Below, one piece after another: positions 22,112-30,311 of a stretch of 32,054 nucleotides of DNA. A program made the translations under genes and the position numbers. Position 1 is the first letter of the stretch, and each line of letters begins with the position of its first letter. The notes under the pieces are model-generated. The model did no database searches. It was not told the DNA's origin and was given only the letters and a program-made list of their open reading frames with translations. Source of the stretch: Acidobacteriota bacterium (GTDB taxonomy: Bacteria; Acidobacteriota; Thermoanaerobaculia; Multivoradales; JAHEKO01); assembly GCA_022561975.1 (NCBI GenBank), contig JADFQD010000026.1:1-32054 (forward strand), written 5' to 3'.

Positions 22112-22699
22112 CTATGCCAGCTCGGCGACAAGGGCGCGCCAGGCGCGGCCGCGATGTCCGATCTCGTCTTTGCCGATGTCACCCAGTTCGGCGAAGGTCA
22201 GGATTTCTCCTTCGGGCTCGAACACCGTATCGAAACCGAAGCCGCCGGCTCCGCGCGCAGGAAGCACGAGCCGGCCCTGGGTGCGACCCTGTCCGAAGAC
22301 CATGTCGCGTCCGTCGTAAAGCACGAGAAGGCAGACAGCGCTCGCGCCTGAGTCCGCCAGCGCGGCCGCTGTGCCGGCGATTCCCTCAGGACCGACCGCG
22401 TCCAACATGAACTTGACCAGCGGCCCGGGGAACCCGTTCAGAGCGGCCAGCTCGAGAGAGGTCTCATCGATGATCACCGGTTGCTGCAGGCGCCGCCAGG
22501 CCTCCAGCGCTTTCTCGCGAGCGACTTCCGCCAGGTCGCTCGACTGGATTTCGGGGAGATCGATTTCTTCATGGCGCAGCGAGAAGCCGCAAATCCGTTC
22601 GGCCTCGGCGAGCTTGTCGAGATTCCCGGTCACCAGTGCGGCTCGATCGAGCCGCCGTCGGGCGCTCGAAGGGGTGGCCGAAGGCATGGCTGCCGTCAT
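22112..22699 (-). CDS. rdgB: RdgB/HAM1-like non-canonical purine NTP pyrophosphatase
   Basis: This is a 195-residue protein of the HAM1/Maf-like nucleotide-cleansing family, which hydrolyses XTP and (d)ITP to monophosphate and pyrophosphate in the cytoplasm. It shows the N-terminal TGNLDKLAEAE motif. The segment IDETSLELAALNGFPGPLVK is closer to the EDTSL...LGGLPGPYIKW pattern of archaeal/eukaryotic ITPA than to the bacterial DDSGL motif. GGFGFDTVFEPEG is the substrate loop, and KDEIGHRGRA the C-terminal SHR-like motif. Its start overlaps the stop of coaE (ATGA, 22696-22699). It is the last gene of the ubiE-folD-coaE-rdgB run. Confidence 0.9.
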   Translation of the reverse strand: MTAAMPSATPSSARRRLDRAALVTGNLDKLAEAERICGFSLRHEEIDLPEIQSSDLAEVAREKALEAWRRLQQPVIIDETSLELAALNGFPGPLVKFMLDAVGPEGIAGTAAALADSGASAVCLLVLYDGRDMVFGQGRTQGRLVLPARGAGGFGFDTVFEPEGEILTFAELGDIGKDEIGHRGRAWRALVAELA

Positions 22700-23370
22700 G
22701 TCTCTTGTCGGGTTTCGAGCGCCCGAATCTGCCGAATTTGCCTAATCCAGTCGATGAGCGCGTCTACCTGTTCGCGGAGGTCTTCGAGAGAGCCGTCGTT
22801 CTGCAGAACCCGATGCGCGGCTCTTGCACGCAATCCACGATCGGCCTGGGCTTCGAATCGAGCGCGAGCTTCGGCTTCGGAAAGTCCTCGGGCGACAGCG
22901 CGTTCGATTCGCCGCTCGGCCTCGGCCTCGACGGTCACGACCAAGTCGAAGTCGGGCGCATAGCCGGCTTCGACCAGCAAGGTGGCTTCGAGGACGGCGG
23001 GCGCTTCGGAGCGTCGGGCGGCCTCAGCGAACTGGGCGCGGACCAGAGGGTGGATTCGCTCCTCTAACGACTCGAGTGCCTGCGAATCGGAGAAGACTCG
23101 CTCGGCCAGCCGAGCGTGGTCTACCGCTCCTGTGGGATCGAGAGTCGCGGCCCCGAACAACGCGCGCACGACGTCGCTACCGGCTTGGCCGCTTTGATAG
23201 AGACGCCCTACCACATCGTCCGCGTCGATGACCGTGAAACCGGATTCGGCCAGCCAGCCGGCGACGGTCGACTTGCCGGAGGCGATGCCGCCGGTGAGGC
23301 CGACGGTGAAGCCACCGGTGAGGCCGCCGGTGAGTCCACCAGAGAGTCCACTAGTCACCGGCTGACTCAC
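22696..23370 (-). CDS. coaE: Dephospho-CoA kinase
   Basis: CoaE phosphorylates the ribose 3'-OH of dephospho-CoA with ATP, the last step of CoA synthesis. The protein has 224 residues. The P-loop is GLTGGIASGKST (about residues 24-35), followed by the DADDVVGRLY motif and LLVEAGYAPDFDLVVTVEA, typical of the family. The GTG start overlaps the folD stop region (GTGA, 23367-23370) and the stop overlaps rdgB. The first about 20 residues are unusual: four-residue GLTG-type units precede the true P-loop, encoded by 12-nt tandem repeats. The C-terminus carries a small IRQIRQIR repeat encoded by 9-nt units. Confidence 0.95.
   Translation of the reverse strand: MSQPVTSGLSGGLTGGLTGGFTVGLTGGIASGKSTVAGWLAESGFTVIDADDVVGRLYQSGQAGSDVVRALFGAATLDPTGAVDHARLAERVFSDSQALESLEERIHPLVRAQFAEAARRSEAPAVLEATLLVEAGYAPDFDLVVTVEAEAERRIERAVARGLSEAEARARFEAQADRGLRARAAHRVLQNDGSLEDLREQVDALIDWIRQIRQIRALETRQET
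23287..23346 (-). repeat. Five 12-nt tandem units at the 5' end of coaE
   Basis: Units of the type gccgccggtgag (+ strand) repeat five times with drift. They encode GLSG-GLTG-GLTG-GFTV-GLTG, and the last unit forms the beginning of the CoaE P-loop. Unit duplication by slippage explains the N-terminal extension. Confidence 0.85.
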
Positions 23371-24311
23371 TCGCCACCTTTCCCTTGACGGCGTTGTGAG
23401 GCCGTCAGAGTGTTGGCGAGAAGCATCGCCACGGTCAGGGGACCGATGCCTCCAGGGACCGGGGTGATCGCGGAGCAGCGGGGAGCCACACGATCGAAGT
23501 CAACGTCACCCGCGACGACGCTGCCATTGCGCTCGAACGCGGCCCGCCGCGCCGCGTTGCCCGGGAAGAGTCTTTCGACCTCGCTCACCTCGGTGATCCG
23601 GTGGATCCCGACATCGATGACTACCGCGCCCTGTTTGACGAAATCGGGTCCAATCAGGGCCAGCTTGCCGACCGCGGCCACCAGGAGGTCGGCCTCACGG
23701 GTCACGCTTTGCAGATCTCGGGTTCGGGAGTGGCAAAGCGTGACCGTCGCCTGACGCTCGAGCAGCAGCGCGGCCAGGGGCTTCCCGACCAGATGACTGC
23801 GCCCGACAATGACGGCGCGCTTACCTTCGAGCTCGAGTTGCGAGCGGTCGAGAAGTTCGACGATGCCGATCGGTGTTGCCGGGAAGAGCCCCGGTTGGCT
23901 CAGCCAGAGGCGCCCCGTGTTCACCGCATGCAGACCATCGACATCCTTGGCGGGATCCAGGCGGTCGAGAATCGGCCGCATGCGCAGCGAGTCGGGCAGC
24001 GGCAGCTGGACCAGGATGCCGTCGATCGCGTCGTCCTCGTTGAGCTCGTCGATCGCGCGCTCGAGCTCTCTCTCGGAGGTGTCGGCGTCGAAGCGAACTG
24101 TGCGGTGGTTGAAGCCGGCGGCTTCTGCTGCGCGGGCCTTGCTGCCCACGTAGATCGCGGAGGCCGGGTGGTCGCCGACCAGAATCGCCGCCAGGCCGGG
24201 TGGACGCCCTCCGCCGGCCAGCAGCCGGGCGACGCCCTCGGCGACTTCCGAGCGGATGGTCTTCGCCAGGGCGGAGCCGTCTAGAATTTTCGCGTCGCCT
24301 ACCCTATTCAC
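23367..24311 (-). CDS. folD: Bifunctional methylene-THF dehydrogenase / methenyl-THF cyclohydrolase
   Basis: FolD interconverts 5,10-methylene-THF and 10-formyl-THF in one-carbon metabolism. The 314-residue protein shows YVGSKARAAEAAG (with the catalytic Lys), GILVQLPLP, KDVDGLH, the NADP-binding GRSHLVGKPLAALL and the C-terminal TPVPGGIGPLTVAMLL. Length is slightly above the usual 280-300. The GTG start overlaps the ubiE stop (GTGA, 24308-24311), and its own stop overlaps the GTG of coaE, so translation of the run is probably coupled. Confidence 0.97.
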   Translation of the reverse strand: MNRVGDAKILDGSALAKTIRSEVAEGVARLLAGGGRPPGLAAILVGDHPASAIYVGSKARAAEAAGFNHRTVRFDADTSERELERAIDELNEDDAIDGILVQLPLPDSLRMRPILDRLDPAKDVDGLHAVNTGRLWLSQPGLFPATPIGIVELLDRSQLELEGKRAVIVGRSHLVGKPLAALLLERQATVTLCHSRTRDLQSVTREADLLVAAVGKLALIGPDFVKQGAVVIDVGIHRITEVSEVERLFPGNAARRAAFERNGSVVAGDVDFDRVAPRCSAITPVPGGIGPLTVAMLLANTLTASQRRQGKGGE

Positions 24312-25021
24312 GGGGCGGCTCCGGAGTAGAGGCAGACGGTCCCGCCGCTCAGGTCGCGGCTTCGAGCCTTGTGAAAGCCGGCCGCCTCCATGTGCTCGAC
24401 GAACTCGGCGCGCTGCGGAAACTCGAGCACCGAGGACGGCAAGTACGAGTAGGCCGAACCCCGGGGTGATACCAGTTTTGCGAGCACCGGCAAGATTCTC
24501 TGGAAATAGAGCAGATAGGGTGCGCGCAGCCAGGGTGGCTCGGGCAGCGCAAACTCGAGGATTGCGATCTGTCCTTCGGGACGCAGTACTCGTCGCAGTT
24601 CGGCCAGCGCGGCGCCGAGATCGGCGACGTTGCGCAGGCCGAACGAGACCGTGGCGGCGTCGAAGCGATCATCGCCGAAGGGGAGAGCCAGCGCATCGGC
24701 GGCGAGCCCTTGGGGCCGTCGCACGGAATGCCGCGAATATTTGCGCTTTGCCAGCGCCAGCATCGGGAGGCAGAAGTCGCCCGCGATCACCTGTCCGCCA
24801 CGCTTTCGGACCGCCAGAGCCTGGTCGCCGGTACCGCAGCACAGGTCCAGAACTCTTGCGTCTTCGGTCAATTCGAGGCTGGCCGCTGATTTTCTGCGCC
24901 ATGAGATGTCCAACGCACCGGATAGCAAGTGATTCAAGAGGTCATACCGCGGCGCCACGCCGGCGAACATGGCTTGAATGGCGCCGCCACTCTTGTCCAG
25001 GTTCGCGTTCGACTGGCTCAC
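24308..25021 (-). CDS. ubiE: UbiE/MenG quinone-biosynthesis C-methyltransferase
   Basis: This is a 237-residue class I SAM-dependent methyltransferase. Motifs include MFAGVAPRYDLLNHLLS at the N-terminus, LDLCCGTGDQALAVRK (SAM site), GDFCLPMLALAKRK, and the FGLRNVADLGAALAELRRVL block diagnostic of UbiE/MenG. It methylates demethylmenaquinone (and/or 2-polyprenyl-benzoquinol) at the membrane. Which quinone applies cannot be seen; menaquinone is likelier for the suggested phylum. GTG start, no strong Shine-Dalgarno. First gene of the - strand run, divergent from rplM. Confidence 0.93.
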   Translation of the reverse strand: MSQSNANLDKSGGAIQAMFAGVAPRYDLLNHLLSGALDISWRRKSAASLELTEDARVLDLCCGTGDQALAVRKRGGQVIAGDFCLPMLALAKRKYSRHSVRRPQGLAADALALPFGDDRFDAATVSFGLRNVADLGAALAELRRVLRPEGQIAILEFALPEPPWLRAPYLLYFQRILPVLAKLVSPRGSAYSYLPSSVLEFPQRAEFVEHMEAAGFHKARSRDLSGGTVCLYSGAAP

Positions 25022-25109
25022 AGCCGAGGAGTCTATCCCGGCCTTCGATGGGCAATGATTCCAGAAACCCCCCTCGAAAAGGGCGCTCCCAACAAGCGTG
25101 CTCCCAACC

Positions 25110-25139
25110 TTGACAGCCGGGTGGTGCCTTGCCTAAGAT
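25110..25139 (+). promoter_or_regulatory. Sigma-70-type promoter for the rplM operon
   Basis: TTGACA (25110-25115) and TAAGAT (25134-25139) are separated by 18 nt. They lie about 80 nt before the rplM ATG, in the gap divergent from ubiE. The -35 is a perfect consensus match. Transcription should begin near 25146. Confidence 0.7.
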
Positions 25140-25217
25140 CATGAGCCCTTGGGTCCAGCAAGGCTGGGTGAATAATGTCCAGCTGCGTCTTCTCAAAGGC
25201 GAGCGAATAGTCACCAA

Positions 25218-25655
25218 ATGATCCGTACGTACAGCCCCAAAGTCGGCGAAATCGAGCGCCGCTGGTACATCGTGGATGCGGCCGGCAAGACGCTGGGTCG
25301 CATTTCCACCCAAATCGCGCGAGTTCTAACCGGCAAGAACAAACCGCAGTACGCGCCGCACATCGATACCGGCGACTTTGTCGTGGTCGTGAATGCCGAG
25401 AAGACGGTTCTGACCGGCAACAAGGAACTGGCGAAAATGTACTACCGGCACAGCACTCACCCCGGCGGGTTGAAGGAAGAGAACGCCGCCAGCCTTCGTG
25501 AGCGCTTCCCGGAGCGCCTGATCGAAAAGAGCGTCAAGGGCATGTTGCCCAAGAACAAACTGGGTCGGGCGCAGTTGAAGAAACTGAAAGTCTATGCGGG
25601 TCCGGATCATCCTCACGCAGCACAGCAGCCCGAAACGTTGCCCCTGGTCAGCTAG
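25218..25655 (+). CDS. rplM: 50S ribosomal protein L13
   Basis: This is a 145-residue L13 of the large subunit, of usual length. Recognised by [53 protein letters not shown] and [19 protein letters not shown]. The Shine-Dalgarno is poor (AAGGCGAG about 15 nt upstream of the ATG). The leader of about 70 nt has a small bulged hairpin near its start, which may allow autogenous control as in the E. coli rplM leader. It is followed 18 nt later by rpsI, the usual partner. Confidence 0.98.
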   Translation: MIRTYSPKVGEIERRWYIVDAAGKTLGRISTQIARVLTGKNKPQYAPHIDTGDFVVVVNAEKTVLTGNKELAKMYYRHSTHPGGLKEENAASLRERFPERLIEKSVKGMLPKNKLGRAQLKKLKVYAGPDHPHAAQQPETLPLVS

Positions 25656-25673
25656 ACCGGACAGGAGAATTAG

Positions 25674-26066
25674 TTGAGCGAATTGCAGTACTACGGAACC
25701 GGTCGAAGAAAGACCGCGTCGGCAAGAGTTTTCATGCGCCCCGGCTCTGGAGGTTTGAAGATCAACGGACGCGAGTTCGAGGACTTCTTCCCGAACCCCG
25801 CGCTACGCATGATCGTGCGCCAGCCGCTACTTCTGACCGAGACGGCCGAGAAGTTCGACATCTCGGTTACGGTGCGGGGCGGCGGTTCGTCGGGGCAGGC
25901 GGGCGCCGTTCGGCACGGCATCACCCGAGCGCTGGTCGAGTACAACGGCGAGCTACGCGAACGACTGAAGGCCAGTGGGTTCATCACGCGCGATCCGCGC
26001 AAGAAAGAACGGAAGAAGTACGGGCTCAAAGGCGCTCGCGCACGCTTTCAGTTCAGCAAGAGATAG
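25674..26066 (+). CDS. rpsI: 30S ribosomal protein S9
   Basis: This is a 130-residue S9 of the small subunit head. The TTG start is fixed by AGGAG 6 nt upstream. Family features are [39 protein letters not shown] and the basic tail ending FSKR, whose last residues contact the P-site tRNA. Co-transcribed with rplM. Confidence 0.98.
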   Translation: MSELQYYGTGRRKTASARVFMRPGSGGLKINGREFEDFFPNPALRMIVRQPLLLTETAEKFDISVTVRGGGSSGQAGAVRHGITRALVEYNGELRERLKASGFITRDPRKKERKKYGLKGARARFQFSKR

Positions 26067-26080
26067 CTGGGGATATTGCG

Positions 26081-26989
26081 TTGGTTCAAGTAAGCATGAA
26101 GGAACTGCTCGAAGCGGGAGTCCACTTCGGGCACCAGACCCGGCGCTGGAACCCGAAGATGAAGCCCTACATCTTCGGCAAGCGCAACGGGATCTACATC
26201 ATCGACCTCCAGAAGAGCCGTGAGTTGTTTCTCGAGGCTGTCGACTACGTTCGCGAAATGGGTCGCACCCGGCGCCGCCTTCTTTTTGTCGGTACCAAGC
26301 GCCAGGCGCGCGATGTGATCGCCGAGGAAGCCAGACGCTGCGGACAATACTTCGTGACCCATCGCTGGCTGGGCGGCACCCTGACCAACTTCGTAACCAT
26401 TCGAGCGTCGGTCGATCGCTGGAAAGAGATCGAGGTGCGCATGGCCGACACGGCGAATCCGCTACTGAAGAAAGAGCGCCTACGCCTCGAGCGCGATCGC
26501 GTAAAGATGGAGCGCAACCTGGAGGGCATCCGCGATCTCGACGTGCTTCCCGACGCCGTGTTCCTGGTGGATCCCAAGAAAGAGTCGATCGCCGCTGCCG
26601 AGGCCACCAAACTGGGCATTCCGGTGATCGCGATTGTCGACACCAACTGCAATCCAGAGATCGTCGAGTACCCGATCCCCGGTAACGACGACGCGATTCG
26701 CACGATCCGCCTATTTGCCAGCAGGATAGCCGACGCCTACCTGGAAGGCGCCGACGAGCTTTCGAAAGAGGTCGAGGCGGCGGCCATAGAGGCTGCGGCC
26801 CAGGCCGAAGCAGCCGCCCAGGCCAAGGCGGAAGCCGAGGCGCTGCAGGAAGAAGAGGAGCAGGCCGCCGAGGCCGCCGAAGCCGCCGAAGCGGCGAAGG
26901 CGCCAAGCGAGCCCACGGAAGAAACGCAACCGGCCGCAGAGCCGCAAGAGCTTGCAGCCGAAACGGACGCCGGGACTTCGGTCAACTAA
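26081..26989 (+). CDS. rpsB: 30S ribosomal protein S2 with Ala/Glu-rich C-terminal tail
   Basis: This is S2, recognised by [41 protein letters not shown] and [13 protein letters not shown]. The chosen start is TTG 26081, with GGGGA about 8 nt upstream; ATG 26096 is the alternative and would remove five residues. The conserved fold ends near residue 230. About 70 further residues are an Ala/Glu/Gln-rich low-complexity tail, probably helical and charged, as in several GC-rich bacteria. It lies 14 nt after rpsI and 115 nt before tsf. Confidence 0.97.
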   Translation: MVQVSMKELLEAGVHFGHQTRRWNPKMKPYIFGKRNGIYIIDLQKSRELFLEAVDYVREMGRTRRRLLFVGTKRQARDVIAEEARRCGQYFVTHRWLGGTLTNFVTIRASVDRWKEIEVRMADTANPLLKKERLRLERDRVKMERNLEGIRDLDVLPDAVFLVDPKKESIAAAEATKLGIPVIAIVDTNCNPEIVEYPIPGNDDAIRTIRLFASRIADAYLEGADELSKEVEAAAIEAAAQAEAAAQAKAEAEALQEEEEQAAEAAEAAEAAKAPSEPTEETQPAAEPQELAAETDAGTSVN

Positions 26990-27104
26990 ACGCAAGGGAT
27001 TCAGCCCACGAGGGCCGAAGAGTTGAGGCCAGACGCGCCGCGAGTTCCTTTCCGGGCGACTGGCCCTCTGTGTACTCGAGAGAAAGTGAAGGAGACGCAA
27101 GCTC

Positions 27105-27755
27105 ATGGCAATCACAGCACAGATGGTCAAAGAGCTCCGGGAGCGCACCGGTGCGGGGATGATGGCCTGCAAAAAAGCGCTTCAGGAGGCGGACGGCAAT
27201 CTGGACGCCGCGGTCGATTTTTTGCGAAAAAGCGGTATTGCGGCTGCGGCCAAGAGAGCCGGACGAATCGCGGCTGAAGGCATGGTGCTGTCCTACATAC
27301 ACGCCGGTGGCAAGATCGGCGTTTTGGTGGAAGTCAATTGCGAGACCGACTTCGTAGCGCGAACCGATGACTTTCAGAATCTGGTCAAGGACATCGCGAT
27401 GCATATCGCCGCGGCCGATCCGCGCTTTGTCGAGCGTGAGGAGGTCACCGAAAGCGTGGTCGACAAGGAGCGCGAGATCTATCGCGACCAGGCTCTTCAA
27501 TCCGGCAGGCCCGAGAACGTGATCGACCGGATCGTCAACGGCAAGATGGAGAAGTTCTTCTCCGAGAACGTGCTCACCGAGCAGCCCTTCGTCAAAGACT
27601 CAGACAAGACGGTCGGGCAACTCGTCACCGAGGCGATCACGGCGATGGGAGAGAAGATCAAGATTCGACGGTTCGAGCGCTTCGTGCTCGGCGAGGGACT
27701 CGAGAAACGCCGGAACGACTTCCTCGAAGAAGTTCGTAAGCAGGCCGCCGGCTAG
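27105..27755 (+). CDS. tsf: Translation elongation factor Ts, short form
   Basis: EF-Ts exchanges nucleotide on EF-Tu. The 216-residue protein has the N-terminal UBA-like module ([20 protein letters not shown]) and [10 protein letters not shown] in the core. It is shorter than the 283 residues of E. coli and close to the Thermus-type short form with one core subdomain. AAGGAG lies 10 nt before the ATG. Confidence 0.97.
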   Translation: MAITAQMVKELRERTGAGMMACKKALQEADGNLDAAVDFLRKSGIAAAAKRAGRIAAEGMVLSYIHAGGKIGVLVEVNCETDFVARTDDFQNLVKDIAMHIAAADPRFVEREEVTESVVDKEREIYRDQALQSGRPENVIDRIVNGKMEKFFSENVLTEQPFVKDSDKTVGQLVTEAITAMGEKIKIRRFERFVLGEGLEKRRNDFLEEVRKQAAG

Positions 27756-27788
27756 CGGACAAGCCCGAGGCATACAACGGAGCAGCCC

Positions 27789-28526
27789 ATGACAGATTCG
27801 CCCTGCTTCAAACGCATCATGTTGAAACTGTCGGGTGAGGCTCTCATGGGAGACAAAGGCTTCGGCATCGAGGAGCCGATAGTCGCCCAGATCGCCGATG
27901 AGATCCGCAAGGTCCATGACCTCGGTGTCGAGGTCTCGATCGTCGTGGGTGGCGGCAACATTATTCGCGGTCTTGCCGCCAGTCACCGAGGGCTCGACCG
28001 AGTGACCGGCGACTATATGGGGATGTTGGCAACGGTCATCAATGCTCTGGCGCTGCAAGACGCGCTCGAGAAACGGGGCGTGACGACCAGGGTTCAAACC
28101 GCGATCGACATTCGAGAAGTCGCCGAGCCTTTCATTCGAAGGCGCGCAATGCGCCATTTGGAGAAGGCCCGGATCGTGATCTTTGCCGCCGGAACCGGCA
28201 ATCCGTTTTTCACTACCGATAGCGCCGCCGCTCTGCGAGCCAACGAGATTCAAGCCGAGGTTCTGCTCAAGGCGACTTCGGTAGACGGCGTATATACCAG
28301 TGATCCCGCGACCGATCCCGATGCGAAGCTGCTCGAGTGCCTGACCTACCAGGAGGTCCTGGAGCGCAATCTTCGGGTCATGGACGCGACCGCGATCAGC
28401 TTGTGCCGAGACAACGCGGTTCCGATCGTGGTCTTCAAGCTGCTCGAGCCGGGCAACGTTCGACGCGTGGTGTGTGGCGAGAAGGTCGGATCCTGGATCG
28501 GTGACACAGATCGGCCCCGAGCCTGA
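27789..28526 (+). CDS. pyrH: UMP kinase
   Basis: PyrH phosphorylates UMP to UDP with ATP in pyrimidine nucleotide synthesis. The 245-residue protein has [56 protein letters not shown] and [13 protein letters not shown], all typical of the bacterial hexameric family. A GGAG lies about 6 nt upstream of the ATG. Standard position between tsf and frr. Confidence 0.98.
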   Translation: MTDSPCFKRIMLKLSGEALMGDKGFGIEEPIVAQIADEIRKVHDLGVEVSIVVGGGNIIRGLAASHRGLDRVTGDYMGMLATVINALALQDALEKRGVTTRVQTAIDIREVAEPFIRRRAMRHLEKARIVIFAAGTGNPFFTTDSAAALRANEIQAEVLLKATSVDGVYTSDPATDPDAKLLECLTYQEVLERNLRVMDATAISLCRDNAVPIVVFKLLEPGNVRRVVCGEKVGSWIGDTDRPRA

Positions 28527-28602
28527 CCGTTGACAGCTCGGTGGCTCCGGCGCGAGACTCGAGGGGGCAGAATCACGACCAGCCAGGCTAGGGAGGGATG
28601 AA

Positions 28603-29157
28603 ATGCAGGAGTTGTTTCTCGAGATCGAGCTGAAAATGAAGCAGGGCGTGGATCATTTCCACGATCAACTAAAGCACTTGCGGACCGGGCGAGCCTCTCT
28701 CTTGATGTTGGATGGCGTCGTGGTCGACTACTACGGAACGCCCACTCCGCTCAATCAGCTCGCGAACTTGTCGGTTCCGGAGGCGGCCATGATCGTGGCG
28801 CAGCCGTTCGATCCATCGGCCATTGCCGCCGTCGAGAAGGCTATTCTGAAGGCCGATCTGGGGCTCAATCCCTCTAACGACGGCAAATTGATCAGGATCC
28901 CGGTGCCGCCGCTCACCGAGGAGCGCCGCAAGGAGATCGTGAAGAAGGCGCACGACATCGCCGAGGCCTCTCGGAATGTGGTGCGCCAATGCCGGCGCGA
29001 CGGCAATGAGGCGCTCAAAGAGAAGGAAAGGGAAAAAGAGATCGGCAAAGACGACGAGCATCGCGGTCACGAAGAGATGCAAAAGCTTCACGATCACTAC
29101 ATCGCCGAGATCAACAAGTCGCTCGAGACCAAAGAGAAGGACATCCTGGTCGGCTAG
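28603..29157 (+). CDS. frr: Ribosome recycling factor
   Basis: RRF splits post-termination ribosomes together with EF-G. The 184-residue protein has HLRTGRASLLMLDGVVVDYYG, NLSVPEAAMIVAQPFD, the LNPSNDGKLIRIPVPPLTEE block and the long charged helical hairpin. GGGAGG 6 nt before the ATG fixes the start. Last gene of the classical rplM-to-frr series here. Confidence 0.98.
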   Translation: MQELFLEIELKMKQGVDHFHDQLKHLRTGRASLLMLDGVVVDYYGTPTPLNQLANLSVPEAAMIVAQPFDPSAIAAVEKAILKADLGLNPSNDGKLIRIPVPPLTEERRKEIVKKAHDIAEASRNVVRQCRRDGNEALKEKEREKEIGKDDEHRGHEEMQKLHDHYIAEINKSLETKEKDILVG

Positions 29158-29160
29158 ATC

Positions 29161-29198
29161 TGGGACACCATTCGGGGACACCATTCCTTGGTGTCCCC
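29161..29198. repeat. REP-like element: GGGACACCATTC direct repeat plus 10-bp palindrome
   Basis: GGGGACACCA (29174-29183) and TGGTGTCCCC (29189-29198) form a perfect 10-bp stem with a 5-nt loop. A shortened direct copy of the left arm (TGGGACACCATTC) occupies 29161-29173. Sequences of this kind recur as short interspersed palindromes in many bacteria, some mobilised by RAYT transposases; that link is from memory. A T-rich run begins about 14 nt after the stem, too far for a standard terminator. Confidence 0.7.
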
Positions 29199-29224
29199 TC
29201 CCGACTCTGTATTTTTTCCTCGAC

Positions 29225-29935
29225 ATGCTCATCTACGGCTTTCACCCGGTCCGCGAAGCCCTACGGCTGCGCCCGCAAGCTGTCGAGCGGGTTTTGCTCA
29301 GCGATCGCGCCCAACGGGCCCGTGTCATGGAGATCGAGAAACTCTGCCGCAGACGTAGCGTTCCAGCCGAGTCCCATCCGGCCGGGAAGCTCGACGAGTT
29401 GACCTCGGGTGCGGTTCACAACGGCTTCGTGGCCGAAGTTCGAGCTCGCACGGCTCCAGGGCACGGAGCGGACGCCGAATTGGTCGTACTGCTCGAGGAT
29501 GTTCAGGACCCGCGCAACCTGGGTGCGATTCTGCGGGTCTGCGAAGGAGCCGGCGTCGGACGTGTTCTGATCAGAGATCGAGGTAGCGCGCCGCTTTCCG
29601 CCGCGGCGATCAAGACCTCCGCCGGAGCGGCCGAGTACCTTCGTATCGACCGGGTGACCAACTCGGCCAACGAGATTCAGGCGCTGCAGAAAGACGGCTT
29701 CTGGGTCTACGGTGCCGACGGCGCAGGCGAGCCGGTATGGAATGTCGATCTCACCGGCAAGGTCTGCCTGTGTCTGGGTGGAGAGGAGAAGGGACTTCGA
29801 CCGAGGACCCGCAAGCTCTGCGACCGGCTGGTCGCGCTGCCGATGCGCGGTCGGGTCGAGTCCCTCAATGTCGCGACCGCGTCCGCGGCACTCCTCTACG
29901 AGGCGGTGCGGCAGCGCCAAGGGAACGGGGACTGA
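29225..29935 (+). CDS. rlmB: TrmH/SpoU-family 2'-O-methyltransferase, RlmB type
   Basis: The protein has 236 residues from ATG 29225. The open frame reaches further upstream but overlaps frr, and MLIYGFHPVREAL is the usual N-terminus of this family. The N-terminal substrate-binding domain is followed by the knotted SPOUT domain with LLEDVQDPRNLGAILRVCEG (motif 1), LCLGGEEKGLRP (motif 2) and MRGRVESLNVATASAALLYE (motif 3). It should methylate the 2'-OH of a conserved guanosine in 23S rRNA (G2251 in E. coli numbering); a tRNA substrate is the alternative. Shine-Dalgarno is weak. It lies 67 nt after frr. Confidence 0.92.
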   Translation: MLIYGFHPVREALRLRPQAVERVLLSDRAQRARVMEIEKLCRRRSVPAESHPAGKLDELTSGAVHNGFVAEVRARTAPGHGADAELVVLLEDVQDPRNLGAILRVCEGAGVGRVLIRDRGSAPLSAAAIKTSAGAAEYLRIDRVTNSANEIQALQKDGFWVYGADGAGEPVWNVDLTGKVCLCLGGEEKGLRPRTRKLCDRLVALPMRGRVESLNVATASAALLYEAVRQRQGNGD

Positions 29936-29948
29936 GGAGCGTTCGCGA

Positions 29949-29978
29949 TTGCAATTCTCGGTTCAGAGCGGCTAGACT
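29949..29978 (+). promoter_or_regulatory. Possible promoter of the tRNA pair
   Basis: TTGCAA (29949-29954) and TAGACT (29973-29978), with an 18-nt spacer, lie just upstream of tRNA-Thr. Each hexamer matches 4 of 6 consensus positions. The predicted start is about 15 nt before the tRNA. Confidence 0.4.
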
Positions 29979-30000
29979 TCCGGCCCGCGGCACGGTTCTC

Positions 30001-30076
30001 GCCGGCATAGCTCAGGGGCTAGAGCAGCTGACTTGTAATCAGCAGGTCGTCGGTTCGAATCCGACTGCCGGCTCCA
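30001..30076 (+). tRNA. tRNA-Thr (anticodon TGT)
   Basis: A 76-nt cloverleaf with acceptor GCCGGCA (30001-30007) pairing with TGCCGGC (30066-30072) and encoded CCA at 30074-30076. The anticodon stem GCTGA/TCAGC holds the loop CTTGTAA, anticodon TGT at 30034-30036. The T-loop TTCGAAT is canonical. Confidence 0.97.
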
Positions 30077-30119
30077 AGCTCCGAACGGTTTCCGAGGCGC
30101 GGCAGGATTGACAATTCAA

Positions 30120-30206
30120 GGAGGTGTGGCCGAGCGGTCAAAGGCAGCAGACTGTAAATCTGCCGGGCTAAGCCCTACGGTGGTTCGAATCCATCCACCT
30201 CCACCA
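30120..30206 (+). tRNA. tRNA-Tyr (anticodon GTA)
   Basis: An 87-nt class II tRNA with a long variable arm. Acceptor GGAGGTG (30120-30126) pairs with CACCTCC (30196-30202), with discriminator A and encoded CCA (30204-30206). The anticodon loop CTGTAAA gives GTA. Thr-Tyr adjacency is common in bacteria, but the usual following tRNA-Gly and tuf are absent here. Confidence 0.97.
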
Positions 30207-30311
30207 TCTTTTGCCAGGCTTCGTCAGCACTCAGACTTTCGGCCGAGATCTAGACGCGCCCCAGCTCTACCGCCAGGCTGACAGGCACCGCCTACTTTCC
30301 GGCAGCCCCAG

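Noticed and set aside
23287-23358. CRISPR-like or VNTR non-coding array
   Set aside because: The repeats have no spacers and stay in frame within coaE, encoding the GLTG series before the P-loop.
25084-25109. Direct repeat of gctcccaac upstream of the rplM promoter
   Set aside because: It has only two short copies, with no known role and no palindrome; too little to call a site.
29174-29218. Intrinsic terminator after frr
   Set aside because: The stem is good, but the T-run starts about 14 nt later, so it does not meet the usual stem-plus-U-tract layout. Kept as a REP-like repeat.
30120-30206. Long-variable-arm tRNA as a possible selC (tRNA-Sec)
   Set aside because: The anticodon is GTA, not TCA, and the acceptor is a normal 7 bp, so it is tRNA-Tyr. 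No tRNA-Sec is in the window.
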